Numbered from the stretch's first letter, positions 1 to 5,197 are shown. The stretch: DNA of 5,699 bases from Chloroflexi bacterium UBA4733 (GCA_002404055.1 DHIZ01000310.1:1-5699), one strand, 5' to 3'. Notes: generated by a model not told the origin, from the sequence alone. Numbers and translations are program-made.

Positions 1-1
1 G

Positions 2-406
2 CTAAAACCACTCCCACTTGCGAACGAGCATGCCGGCGTTGAGCTTCTTCGCAATTTGGTAGGCATCGACAGCGGCAACTATCCATATGATGATCGCTCC
101 CACCCCGGCCGTTAGCGCCCCAACAACGATACCGATAAGCAGAAGAACGACACCCTTTGCCACCTGACCAAGTAGCATCTGGCCAAAACCGGCTATGACC
201 AGACTGCACAGCGCCGCCCCCCATGGCGGTAGCGGGTTTGGATTCAGCACCAGGCCGGATGAGTCAACCGGTCCGGACTGGTCCACGGTCGTCACCGGTT
301 GGTTGATGAGGGACAGTCCGCAGGAACTACAGAACCTCGCACCGCTGGTTTGCCGGGCGCCGCAAGCAGAGCAGAACGAACCAGGCACCAACTTGTTGAC
401 CGGCAT
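2..406 (-). CDS. Zinc-ribbon / transmembrane small protein (134 aa)
   Basis: A small membrane protein with an N-terminal zinc ribbon. Cys12, Cys15, Cys26 and Cys29 form two CxxCG knuckles (CSACG and CSSCG), which should bind one zinc ion. A Pro/Ser/Val-rich linker (about 33-60) follows. Two hydrophobic segments come next (about 64-80 and 84-112), with a loop GQVAKG between them. The tail VDAYQIAKKLNAG is typical of short zinc-ribbon/TM2-like proteins. The start at 406 is chosen because AAGGAG (complement of 415-420) lies 8 nt upstream and the zinc ribbon begins just after. The same frame stays open to 649, but that extension has no recognisable domain. The gene is complete, with its stop at 2-4. 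Its function is not known; such proteins are usually annotated only by domain. It is on the same strand as the kinase but about 3 kb away. Confidence 0.88.
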   Translation of the reverse strand: MPVNKLVPGSFCSACGARQTSGARFCSSCGLSLINQPVTTVDQSGPVDSSGLVLNPNPLPPWGAALCSLVIAGFGQMLLGQVAKGVVLLLIGIVVGALTAGVGAIIIWIVAAVDAYQIAKKLNAGMLVRKWEWF

Positions 407-414
407 CGCGGATT

Positions 415-420
415 CTCCTT
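415..420 (-). promoter_or_regulatory. Shine-Dalgarno of the zinc-ribbon gene
   Basis: The minus strand reads AAGGAG here, 8 nt before the ATG at 406. This fixes the start and rejects the longer in-frame extension that begins upstream at 649. Confidence 0.75.
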
Positions 421-456
421 CCAACCTAGTCCGCCCCAGCGATCCATCGCCAGCCA

Positions 457-615
457 TTACGGTTGCTCCGCTGGCGTCTGCTGCTTGCGCGGTTTCCCCT
501 TCGGCCAGCCACGACGTGGCCGGCTTTCCTTGAAGTGCTCGACGTCCACACGGTACGGCTGAGCATAGCAGCGGCAGACGACCGGCACAAGAACGGTGTA
601 TTGGAGCGTGTCGGT
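457..615 (-). other. Doubtful basic ORF tail, possibly a gene remnant
   Basis: The minus frame ending with TAA at 457-459 carries 52 residues that look more protein-like than the rest of its reading frame. There is a hydrophobic strand (QYTVLVPVVCRCYAQPYRV, about 17 residues in the core), then an acidic patch, then a strongly basic Pro/Lys/Arg tail with RRGWPKGKPRK. That tail resembles an AT-hook (RGRP core, here with W for R). No start codon with a convincing Shine-Dalgarno is seen, and residues farther upstream in the frame look random. It ends 50 nt before the zinc-ribbon gene on the same strand. It may be the C-terminus of a decayed transposase or DNA-binding protein, or chance. The family was not recognised. 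Confidence 0.25.
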
Positions 616-802
616 GCGCCTCTTCCCACTGAGTCGCCCGCCGTTGCACCTCTCAATCCGGCCGCCGTTTGGCATCACTGCCGATGTAATCGCGGCGTTG
701 ATGGGGTAGCGACTGGAGCGAGGCACGGTCGCAAGCATCAATGGGTGACAACTGGCGATGCATATGGGACGGGATCCAAGATTGTGAATCCTTCGCTCGG
801 GA

Positions 803-939
803 TCCTCTGGGTGCACCGCAACTTTGTGCGTCGTAGGCCGCTTGGTAAGCGTTAGCCCTGATGCGCGTCATCTGGGACAGTGAACGCTCGCGTGCTGCAA
901 GCAGGCTGCGACGCACAACTCTGCGGTGCACCCGGACCC
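803..939. repeat. Large imperfect inverted repeat
   Basis: Arm 809-833 starts GGGTGCACCGCA and ends TTGTGCGTCG. Arm 909-933 is its reverse complement with 22 of 25 positions matching; the three mismatches are contiguous in the middle. Similarity continues inward with gaps (GCTTG at 840-844 against CAAGC at 898-902, then AGCGTT at 848-853 against AACGCT at 883-888). It also continues outward (GGATCC at 800-805 against GGACCC at 934-939, with a short gap). The central part contains the near-palindrome GATGCGCGTCATC. The whole could fold into a long cruciform or RNA hairpin. No gene lies inside. It may be a small non-autonomous element, a recombination site or a structured RNA. Confidence 0.7.
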
Positions 940-972
940 TCTTGGGGGATGGTCTAATTCTTTCGCGTGCGG

Positions 973-978
973 TAGGAT
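973..978 (+). promoter_or_regulatory. Weak candidate -10 box for the 1042 gene
   Basis: TAGGAT lies 63 bases before the ATG at 1042 and resembles a TATAAT box or the TAGRRT form common in high-GC bacteria. No good -35 hexamer is present 16-18 nt upstream, so the call is tentative. Confidence 0.25.
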
Positions 979-1026
979 ACATGCACAGTGGGTCAGGGGA
1001 CTACATGGCTGCAGTCATCGGCGCAC

Positions 1027-1035
1027 AGAGGAGAG
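1027..1035 (+). promoter_or_regulatory. Shine-Dalgarno deciding the start of the 68-aa gene
   Basis: AGAGGAGAG contains GGAG ending 8 nt before the ATG at 1042. It supports this start over the in-frame GTG at 988. Confidence 0.6.
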
Positions 1036-1041
1036 CGGATT

Positions 1042-1248
1042 ATGGCATCGGCGGTACAGAACCGGCCCGTGCTGCACCATGACGGTCGCTTCAAGCATGT
1101 CTTAGACGAGGCGCGCGCTGCAATGTCTAGATTCCGAGCAGGAAGTCGCCCAAATGCACCTGATCCCTCCGATGTGCCAGCGTTCACGGTGCATACCACA
1201 GTCACCTCCTGGGAGCGGGCGAAGCCGGCGCGATATTTGCCGGACTAA
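1042..1248 (+). CDS. Small unknown protein (68 aa), first gene of a pair
   Basis: This gene was not recognised. It encodes 68 residues with no membrane segment and no signal peptide. Residues 15-33 (about GRFKHVLDEARAAMSRFRAG) look helical and basic/amphipathic. A Pro-rich stretch (NAPDPSDVPAF) follows, then a Thr/Val-rich strand (TVHTTVTSW), then a basic end. The ATG at 1042 is chosen because AGAGGAGAG (1027-1035) lies 6-8 nt upstream. An in-frame GTG at 988 lacks such a site. Its stop lies 29 nt before the 191-aa gene at 1278 on the same strand, so the two are probably co-transcribed. The size and position are like those of a small partner or antitoxin-type gene, but that is inference from layout only. 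Confidence 0.6.
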   Translation: MASAVQNRPVLHHDGRFKHVLDEARAAMSRFRAGSRPNAPDPSDVPAFTVHTTVTSWERAKPARYLPD

Positions 1249-1277
1249 TCAGTTGACGCTTCGGGGGATGGCTTCCG

Positions 1278-1853
1278 ATGTCATCTCCTGAGCAAGTTCG
1301 TCCTCCGCAGCATCCCTGGTACGAGGTGGTACTTGACCGCACCGTCGACCAGGGCGACTTGCTCGATAACTGCCCGGTTATCGTGCCCAAGGATTACGGC
1401 GCGCTGATTGAGGCGGTTGAACAGGGAACACCGGACGGTGACTTCCGCATTGAGTCGCGCGGTGTGCTCTACGATCTCATCGTGCTGACGCAAACCTGCG
1501 ACTTTGCGAACAAGAAAGCCGCTCTGAAGGCGGTGACGTGCTGCGTGCGATACTCTTGGCAGGTCTTTCGCAAGGAAAATCCTGAGTGGGCCAAGGCCGA
1601 CAAACGAGGCAACCTGGCGAGCAATAAGGTGCATGGCCTGCACGTCTTGCAAGACTGGCAGGACCGGGGGCTTGCCTTCCAAATAGTTGACCTTCGCGAG
1701 ACTGTTTCACTGCCCATTGAGTATGCACGTGTACTCGCAGCGCGAACAACTCCACATTTGCGACTGAAGGCCCCGTACCGGGAGCACCTGGCGCAACGCT
1801 TTGGGCTCTGCTTCGGCAGAATCGGGTTAGACCCTGATCTTGAAGGGTTCTAG
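1278..1853 (+). CDS. Conserved hypothetical protein with VLTQTCD motif (191 aa)
   Basis: This is a soluble protein of unknown function. The N-terminal third has QGDLLDNCPVIVP (residues 25-37). A buried strand then leads to the motif LIVLTQTCDFANKKA (67-81), and the C-terminus carries YREHLAQRFGLCFGRIGL (167-184). From memory, many genomes carry hypothetical proteins with the same order: a GD-hydrophobic-CP segment, a VL[ST]Q[ST]CD segment, and a C-terminal YREHLxQxFxRxFxRxGL block. This looks like a full-length member. No catalytic family can be assigned. Cys32, Cys74 and Asp75 are candidate functional residues because they sit in those motifs. The ribosome site is weak (GGGGGATGG, 1263-1270). 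The gene follows the 68-aa gene by 29 nt. No transmembrane segment is visible. Confidence 0.78.
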   Translation: MSSPEQVRPPQHPWYEVVLDRTVDQGDLLDNCPVIVPKDYGALIEAVEQGTPDGDFRIESRGVLYDLIVLTQTCDFANKKAALKAVTCCVRYSWQVFRKENPEWAKADKRGNLASNKVHGLHVLQDWQDRGLAFQIVDLRETVSLPIEYARVLAARTTPHLRLKAPYREHLAQRFGLCFGRIGLDPDLEGF

Positions 1854-1876
1854 CGGTAAAACGGGCTCGCCAGGGG

Positions 1877-1996
1877 GTGACATCCGCAACCGGCCGGTTG
1901 GACTTTCGAGATCCCGCCGTCGATTATGGGGGCAACGTCTTGCCGGGGCAGATCACCGGGATGGACGACAAGACGATCCGGCGGGGGCGCCAATAA
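1877..1996 (+). other. Short unassigned reading frame, probably debris
   Basis: A GTG-started frame of 39 residues ends with TAA at 1994-1996. It reads like a protein (LDFRDPAVDYGGN, then LPGQITGMDDKTIRRGRQ), but no family was recognised. It is in the same frame as the methyltransferase tail that follows, separated from it by the TAA and one codon. It could therefore be a degenerate upstream part of the same gene, or a foreign fragment joined to it. It lies 23 nt after the 191-aa gene. Confidence 0.3.
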
Positions 1997-1999
1997 CCG

Positions 2000-2296
2000 G
2001 TGAAGAAGCGCGATGCCTGGCTGAACCCGCCGGACGCCTCGGCGGAGGAACTGAAGCGGCGCACGCTCACCAACCTGTACAACCAGCGTCCCACCTGGCT
2101 TGACCTGGCCCACCGCACGCTCGATCACGCGGTGCTCGACGCCTACAGCTGGCCTCATGATCTGAGTGACGAAGATATGCTGGGCTGGTTGTTGGCACTG
2201 AATCTGGAGCGAGCCGGTGAACAGCGCGGAAGGATGCCGTCCGGCGAAGACGTCGCCCAGGCTGAGCCGCCGGGCGGGCAAAAGGTGATTGGATGA
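2000..2296 (+). pseudogene. C-terminal remnant of an adenine-specific DNA methyltransferase
   Basis: The frame encodes the typical end of class I SAM-dependent DNA methyltransferases of the MmeI/YeeA type, which combine or accompany restriction activity. Visible segments are RDAWLNPPDASAEELKRRTL, then TNLYNQRPTWLDLAHR, then AVLDAYSWPHDLSDEDMLGW and LLALNLERAG (about residues 4-73 of this frame). The catalytic part of the enzyme, with its SAM-binding and NPPY motifs, normally occupies several hundred residues upstream; none of it is present. An in-frame TAA at 1994-1996 precedes the fragment. It is therefore a non-functional relic. The last 25 or so residues are non-conserved. A part of it (2063-2116) is repeated at 3052-3105. 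Confidence 0.85.
2063..2116 (+). repeat. 54-bp direct repeat, copy 1
   Basis: This copy lies inside the methyltransferase remnant and encodes TLTNLYNQRPTWLDLAHR. It matches 3052-3105 at 51 of 54 positions; the differences are at 2076, 2101 and 2110. The offset is exactly 989 bp without gaps. Confidence 0.95.
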
Positions 2297-2338
2297 GCCG
2301 CGCTACGGGGGGATCCCGCGCACTTCGACCGGAGTACC

Positions 2339-2367
2339 TCGACAGATGATGGCCGGACGAGGATAAT
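2339..2367 (+). promoter_or_regulatory. Sigma70-like promoter of the toxin-antitoxin operon
   Basis: TCGACA (2339-2344) matches TTGACA at 5 of 6 positions, and GATAAT (2362-2367) matches TATAAT at 5 of 6. The spacer is 17 bp, the optimum. The expected transcription start, about 6-8 nt after the -10, falls at or beside the toxin GTG at 2374, so the toxin mRNA would be leaderless or nearly so. Confidence 0.6.
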
Positions 2368-2373
2368 GGAATA

Positions 2374-2751
2374 GTGGAAGCGTTACGAGAGCTCGTCTGG
2401 ATAGGTGGGGCGAAACAAGATCTTAAGGACTTTCCGCAGCCGGTACAACGGGCCATCGGGTTCGCGCTCTACAGAGCACAAAAGGGGCGGACTCCGGTAA
2501 CCGCCAAGCCGTTGAAGGGCTTCGGAGGAGCAAGCGTGCTGGAAATTGTGGACGACTGGGACAGCGCCACCTACCGGGCAGTCTACACGGTCCGGCTATC
2601 TACGGCCATTTACGTGCTGCACGCTTTTCAGAAGAAGTCGACGCATGGCATCGCGACGCCCCGACGCGAGATAGAGCTTGTCCGGGCCCGGCTACGACAA
2701 GCGAAGATGATCGATGCCGAACGGAGGAGCACACGCAATGGATCAGCCTGA
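2374..2751 (+). CDS. higB: Type II toxin, HigB / phage Gp49-like (RelE/ParE superfamily), 125 aa
   Basis: This is a probable mRNA-cleaving toxin of the Gp49-like HigB family, inhibited by the antitoxin encoded just downstream. Family signatures in order are VWIGGAKQDLKDFP (8-21), IGFALYRAQKGR (28-39), AKPLKGFGGASVLEIV (44-59), YRAVYTVRL (67-75), IYVLHAFQKKST (79-90) and a C-terminal helix with PRREIELVRARL (96-107). These match the full-length family. Lys45, Lys48, Arg68 and Lys87-Lys88 are conserved basic residues likely to contact RNA. The start is GTG at 2374. A GAGG at 2359-2362 lies 11 nt upstream, but the promoter position suggests it may not be in the transcript. The stop overlaps the antitoxin gene by 14 nt. 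The frame is intact, so the toxin is probably functional. The family call is strong; the cleavage activity is known for relatives only. Confidence 0.9.
   Translation: MEALRELVWIGGAKQDLKDFPQPVQRAIGFALYRAQKGRTPVTAKPLKGFGGASVLEIVDDWDSATYRAVYTVRLSTAIYVLHAFQKKSTHGIATPRREIELVRARLRQAKMIDAERRSTRNGSA
2723..2729 (+). promoter_or_regulatory. Shine-Dalgarno of the antitoxin gene, inside the toxin gene
   Basis: GGAGGAG lies 8 nt before ATG 2738. It is much stronger than anything before the toxin GTG, which would favour more antitoxin than toxin from one mRNA. Confidence 0.7.
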
Positions 2752-3052
2752 GTTCGAGGTTGGGAGCGGCAATGTCTACGCCGATTTGGGCTTCGCGGAT
2801 CCCGAAGAGGAATTGGTCCGGGCGGAACTGGCCCACCGCATCGCCACGATGATCGAGGATCGGGGGCTGACAACGGATGCCGCGGCGATGCTCATTGGCA
2901 TCACGCACCCCGAGGTCTCGGCTTTGGTACGCGGCCATCTCGAAGGTTTCTCCTTGGAACGGCTAGCGCGCTGTCTCATCGCGTTGGGCAACGATGTAGA
3001 TATCGTTGTGTACCCAGCCGCCGAGACCGGGCATCTGCGCGTACGCGCCTGA
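2738..3052 (+). CDS. higA: XRE-family antitoxin, HigA-like (104 aa)
   Basis: This is the DNA-binding antitoxin partner of the toxin gene it overlaps by 14 nt. The N-terminus has GNVYADLGFADPEEELVRAE (11-30), which is typical of antitoxins paired with Gp49-like toxins. A helix-turn-helix follows at about 36-68 (LTTDAAAMLIGITHPEVSAL), with the recognition helix around THPEVSALVRG. A C-terminal part ends in IALGNDVDIVVYP (81-93). The usual Gln of the LTQ motif is Thr here. The start at ATG 2738 is chosen over ATG 2714 because GGAGGAG (2723-2729) ends 8 nt upstream and the extra eight residues are not conserved-looking. Like relatives, it probably represses its own operon; an operator is not obvious. 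The stop TGA (3050-3052) meets the second 54-bp repeat. Confidence 0.9.
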   Translation: MDQPEFEVGSGNVYADLGFADPEEELVRAELAHRIATMIEDRGLTTDAAAMLIGITHPEVSALVRGHLEGFSLERLARCLIALGNDVDIVVYPAAETGHLRVRA

Positions 3053-3105
3053 CGCTCACCAACCGGTACAACCAGCGTCCCACCTGGCTCGACCTGGCGC
3101 ACCGC
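3052..3105 (+). repeat. 54-bp direct repeat, copy 2 (second methyltransferase fragment)
   Basis: This copy would encode TLTNRYNQRPTWLDLAHR, the same conserved block as in the remnant at 2000-2296, but it is isolated and has no gene around it. It begins at the last base of the antitoxin stop codon. Similarity to copy 1 ends sharply after 3105. Together the two copies bracket the toxin-antitoxin cassette. Confidence 0.95.
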
Positions 3106-3150
3106 TCCGCGAGGCTTCACCCAGGCAGCCCACAGGTGGCCGTGTGCTCA

Positions 3151-3315
3151 TTACAACCGACGGCGACGAAGATTGAGCCCGGGAGCGAGGACGGCGAGTG
3201 CCAGTAGGATCACCGCCAGACTGAGTGCGACCGACGGGGGCGCCGCATTCACGAGGGCCAATAGCGCCAATAGGAGGGCGATCCCAGCGAGGACTGTCGT
3301 CAGTGACACCTTCAT
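3151..3315 (-). CDS. Small two-helix membrane protein (54 aa)
   Basis: A 54-residue protein made of two hydrophobic helices. Helix 1 is about residues 5-22 (LTTVLAGIALLLALLALV), a short NAAPPS turn follows, and helix 2 is about 29-45. It ends in a basic tail, NLRRRRL. By the positive-inside rule the Arg-rich end should be cytoplasmic, making a hairpin with both ends inside. The start is fixed by a strong AAGGAG (complement of 3321-3326) 5 nt before the ATG, with no other start possible nearby. It is a complete gene with its stop TAA at 3151-3153. It lies 190 nt downstream of the kinase stop on the same strand and converges with the antitoxin gene. No family was recognised. Its function is unknown; it is easy to miss because of its size. 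Confidence 0.75.
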   Translation of the reverse strand: MKVSLTTVLAGIALLLALLALVNAAPPSVALSLAVILLALAVLAPGLNLRRRRL

Positions 3316-3320
3316 CCCAA

Positions 3321-3326
3321 CTCCTT
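3321..3326 (-). promoter_or_regulatory. Shine-Dalgarno of the 54-aa membrane protein
   Basis: The minus strand reads TAAGGAGT around this site, 5 nt before the ATG at 3315. It is one of the two strongest ribosome sites on the minus strand in this window and is a main reason for calling the small gene. Confidence 0.7.
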
Positions 3327-3401
3327 ACTCCGCATGGGGACGCCCTTCATGTTTCCAACATCTTCAGTAGCCTGCACAGAGCACGCAAGGCCTGTGCCGA
3401 A

Positions 3402-3434
3402 ACGGCGGCAGCCACCGTAGGGGTACGCCGCCGT
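3402..3434. repeat. 8-bp perfect inverted repeat between kinase and 54-aa gene
   Basis: ACGGCGGC (3402-3409) and GCCGCCGT (3427-3434) can pair perfectly around a 17-nt loop, with a possible inner ACC/GGT pairing. There is no T-run on either side, so a classical intrinsic terminator is not supported. It could slow transcription after the kinase gene or be chance in GC-rich DNA. Confidence 0.4.
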
Positions 3435-3505
3435 GTACTGCTTCCTGGTATGGCGCCCCTCCCCCCTTCGATAGGCCGTTCCGCGGCACGCGACGGTCAC
3501 GCAGC

Positions 3506-5110
3506 TCAGTCACCCTTGTGTCTCTGCCGACCGAGGGCGTTGCCGTCGGATGGGCCGGCATTCGCCGTGGCAGTGGTAGCGTCGTTGAGTCGCCACCCGG
3601 CGGGCGTGGCAATGAGTTGCCAGCTCAGGCGGTTCACCAGGCGCTGGCCGCCCTGGATCTCCGTGGTGGTGACGACCACTGTTGCCGTCCCAGCAGCGAC
3701 CGAAGGTGCGGGGAACCAGAAAGTGATGGTGGCGGTGTCCGCTTGGTAGCGGGCGACGAAGGCGGAAAACGGGGTCTTGGCCCGCAATCCATCGCTCAGG
3801 TAGCTGTAGGCGCGCACGAAGGCGGCGCTGTTGCCGGTGAGGGCGGCATTGAGCGCGTTGTAGAAGCCTTGAACGGCCATTGAGGGCGTCGTTGCCACGA
3901 CGTTCACCAGCGTCGGTGGCGCCGGCGTGGCTGAGGCAGCCGCCGCTGGCGCTGTTGTCGTGGAAGTAATCGACGCCTGTGTTGCCGGAGTGACCGACGA
4001 GGACACGACGGACGCCTTCAAGGCCGGCGCGGTCGTGGTTGCTGAGGTCGCTGTTGTGACGTGCTGCATCGTGGCCTGTGGTACGAGGGTGGCCGTACTG
4101 ACTGCCACCGATTCCGCCCCGGCAATATGGGGATGGACGTTGTGGATGCCTGCTGCTAGCAGCAGCGCGACGAGGATGGCTGGCGCTGCCAGCGCCAGCC
4201 GCCTGGGTACCAGGGGCGCCGGTCTGGTCAGCTTTGGCGCCGGAAGGAAGGCGGCGCCAAGCCGGGTATCACCGAGCGCTGCCCGAAGTTGGGCGCCGAA
4301 CGCCCCAGCGTTGGGAAAACGCTGCAGCGGATCCTTGGCGAGGCAGCGCGCGATGGCATCGTCCACCCGGACTGGCACGTCTGGTCGCACCGTCCGGATA
4401 GATGGTGGCGTCGCGCCGAGGTGCTGCAGGATCAGCCTGCGGTCGTCCGGCGCCCGAAACGGTAGCGTCCCGGTCAGTAGTTCATAAGTGAGTACGCCGA
4501 GCGAATACACGTCGGACTGCGGCGTGACGGCCTCCCCCCGCGCTTGCTCGGGTGAAAGGTATTCGAGCGTGCCAACGGCAACACCGGCACGCGTGAGGCG
4601 ACCGCCCGCTTGCGCCTGCGCAATACCGAAGTCCATGAGTGTGACGCGGTCACCGGTCTCCAGCATCACGTTGCCGGCGCTCACATCGCGGTGAATGACG
4701 CCACGGGCGTGCGCATAGTCCAGTGCGGCGGCGATCTGCTCGACAATGCCGACGACGCGCACCAGGGGCAGTCCTCCCGCCGGAACGGCGCGGGCCAGGG
4801 TCACGCCTTCAATCAGGCGCATGGCAATGAAGTACACATCGTCAGACTTGCCAAGGTCGTACACGGGGATGATGTTGGGGTGTTGCAAGTCGGCGGCGGC
4901 GCGCGCTTCCTGGAGGAAGCGCTGGACGAGGACGGTGTCGCCAGCAAATTCCTGCGGAAGCACTTTAAGGGCAACCAGGCGGTTCAGCGTCGTCTGGGTA
5001 GCACGATAGACGACCGACATGCCGCCGCGACCGAGCACAGCCTGAATGCGATAGGGGCCGAGCAAACGGCCGACCAATGCATCACTGAGCGTGTTAGTGG
5101 TCTCCGGCAT
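3506..5110 (-). CDS. Membrane-anchored Ser/Thr protein kinase, PknB-like (534 aa)
   Basis: This kinase should transfer phosphate from ATP to Ser/Thr of cytoplasmic proteins in response to an outside signal. The kinase domain spans about 20-275: Gly loop GRGGMSVVY (27-35), ATP lysine K49 (VALKV), helix-C glutamate E68, catalytic loop HRDVSAGN (140-147), DFG (160-162), GTLEYLSPEQ (180-189) and SDVYSLGV (199-206). The catalytic loop is odd: the usual Lys after HRD-L is Ser144, although D142 and N147 are kept. A membrane helix lies at about 305-321. A Thr/Ser/Ala-rich stalk covers 335-405. The outer domain, about 408-512, starts AVQGFYNALNAA and looks like an NTF2-like fold. No PASTA repeats are present. 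The start at 5110 is chosen because GGAGAGG lies 6 nt upstream and the kinase domain begins soon after; an ATG at 5323 would add 71 residues without homology. The substrate is unknown. Confidence 0.92.
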   Translation of the reverse strand: MPETTNTLSDALVGRLLGPYRIQAVLGRGGMSVVYRATQTTLNRLVALKVLPQEFAGDTVLVQRFLQEARAAADLQHPNIIPVYDLGKSDDVYFIAMRLIEGVTLARAVPAGGLPLVRVVGIVEQIAAALDYAHARGVIHRDVSAGNVMLETGDRVTLMDFGIAQAQAGGRLTRAGVAVGTLEYLSPEQARGEAVTPQSDVYSLGVLTYELLTGTLPFRAPDDRRLILQHLGATPPSIRTVRPDVPVRVDDAIARCLAKDPLQRFPNAGAFGAQLRAALGDTRLGAAFLPAPKLTRPAPLVPRRLALAAPAILVALLLAAGIHNVHPHIAGAESVAVSTATLVPQATMQHVTTATSATTTAPALKASVVSSSVTPATQASITSTTTAPAAAASATPAPPTLVNVVATTPSMAVQGFYNALNAALTGNSAAFVRAYSYLSDGLRAKTPFSAFVARYQADTATITFWFPAPSVAAGTATVVVTTTEIQGGQRLVNRLSWQLIATPAGWRLNDATTATANAGPSDGNALGRQRHKGD

Positions 5111-5116
5111 TGGCTG

Positions 5117-5123
5117 CCTCTCC
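5117..5123 (-). promoter_or_regulatory. Shine-Dalgarno of the kinase gene
   Basis: The minus strand reads GGAGAGG, ending 6 nt before the ATG at 5110. It supports the 534-aa form over the longer 605-aa form starting at 5323. Confidence 0.6.
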
Positions 5124-5197
5124 GCGTCTCCCCAGGTCGCACGGACGCACCAGGGTGCAGGAACCCGGCATCGCGCCGCCGTGTCACCGGCTTGGTG

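Larger units (their letters stand above)
616..1041. other. Non-coding stretch with no supported gene
   Basis: No reading frame here has a credible start, Shine-Dalgarno and protein-like composition; the open frames on both strands are rich in Arg, Ser and Pro without domains. The stretch holds the large imperfect inverted repeat at about 803-939 and a weak candidate promoter at 973-978. It separates the minus-strand zinc-ribbon gene from the plus-strand pair starting at 1042. Confidence 0.6.

Noticed and set aside
407..649. N-terminal extension of the zinc-ribbon protein
   Set aside because: A strong AAGGAG stands before ATG 406 and the upstream residues look random.
800..940. Integron attC-like site in the large inverted repeat
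   Set aside because: The GTTAGCC at 851-857 does not fit the GTTRRRY core and no matching partner core is placed at the other end.
947..958. 12-base match GGATGGTCTAAT shared with 5208-5219
   Set aside because: A match of this length is expected about once or twice by chance in a window of this size, counting both strands.
1850..2281. Minus-strand frame of 143 codons
   Set aside because: It is antisense to the recognisable methyltransferase tail and shows no domain.
3312..3500. Minus-strand frame of 62 codons between kinase and 54-aa gene
   Set aside because: It overlaps the ribosome site and start of the better supported 54-aa gene, and its composition is unlike a folded protein.
3927..4487. 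Plus-strand Ala/Val-rich frame of 186 codons
   Set aside because: It is the complement of the kinase stalk and membrane helix; its composition comes from the repeated Thr/Ala codons on the other strand.
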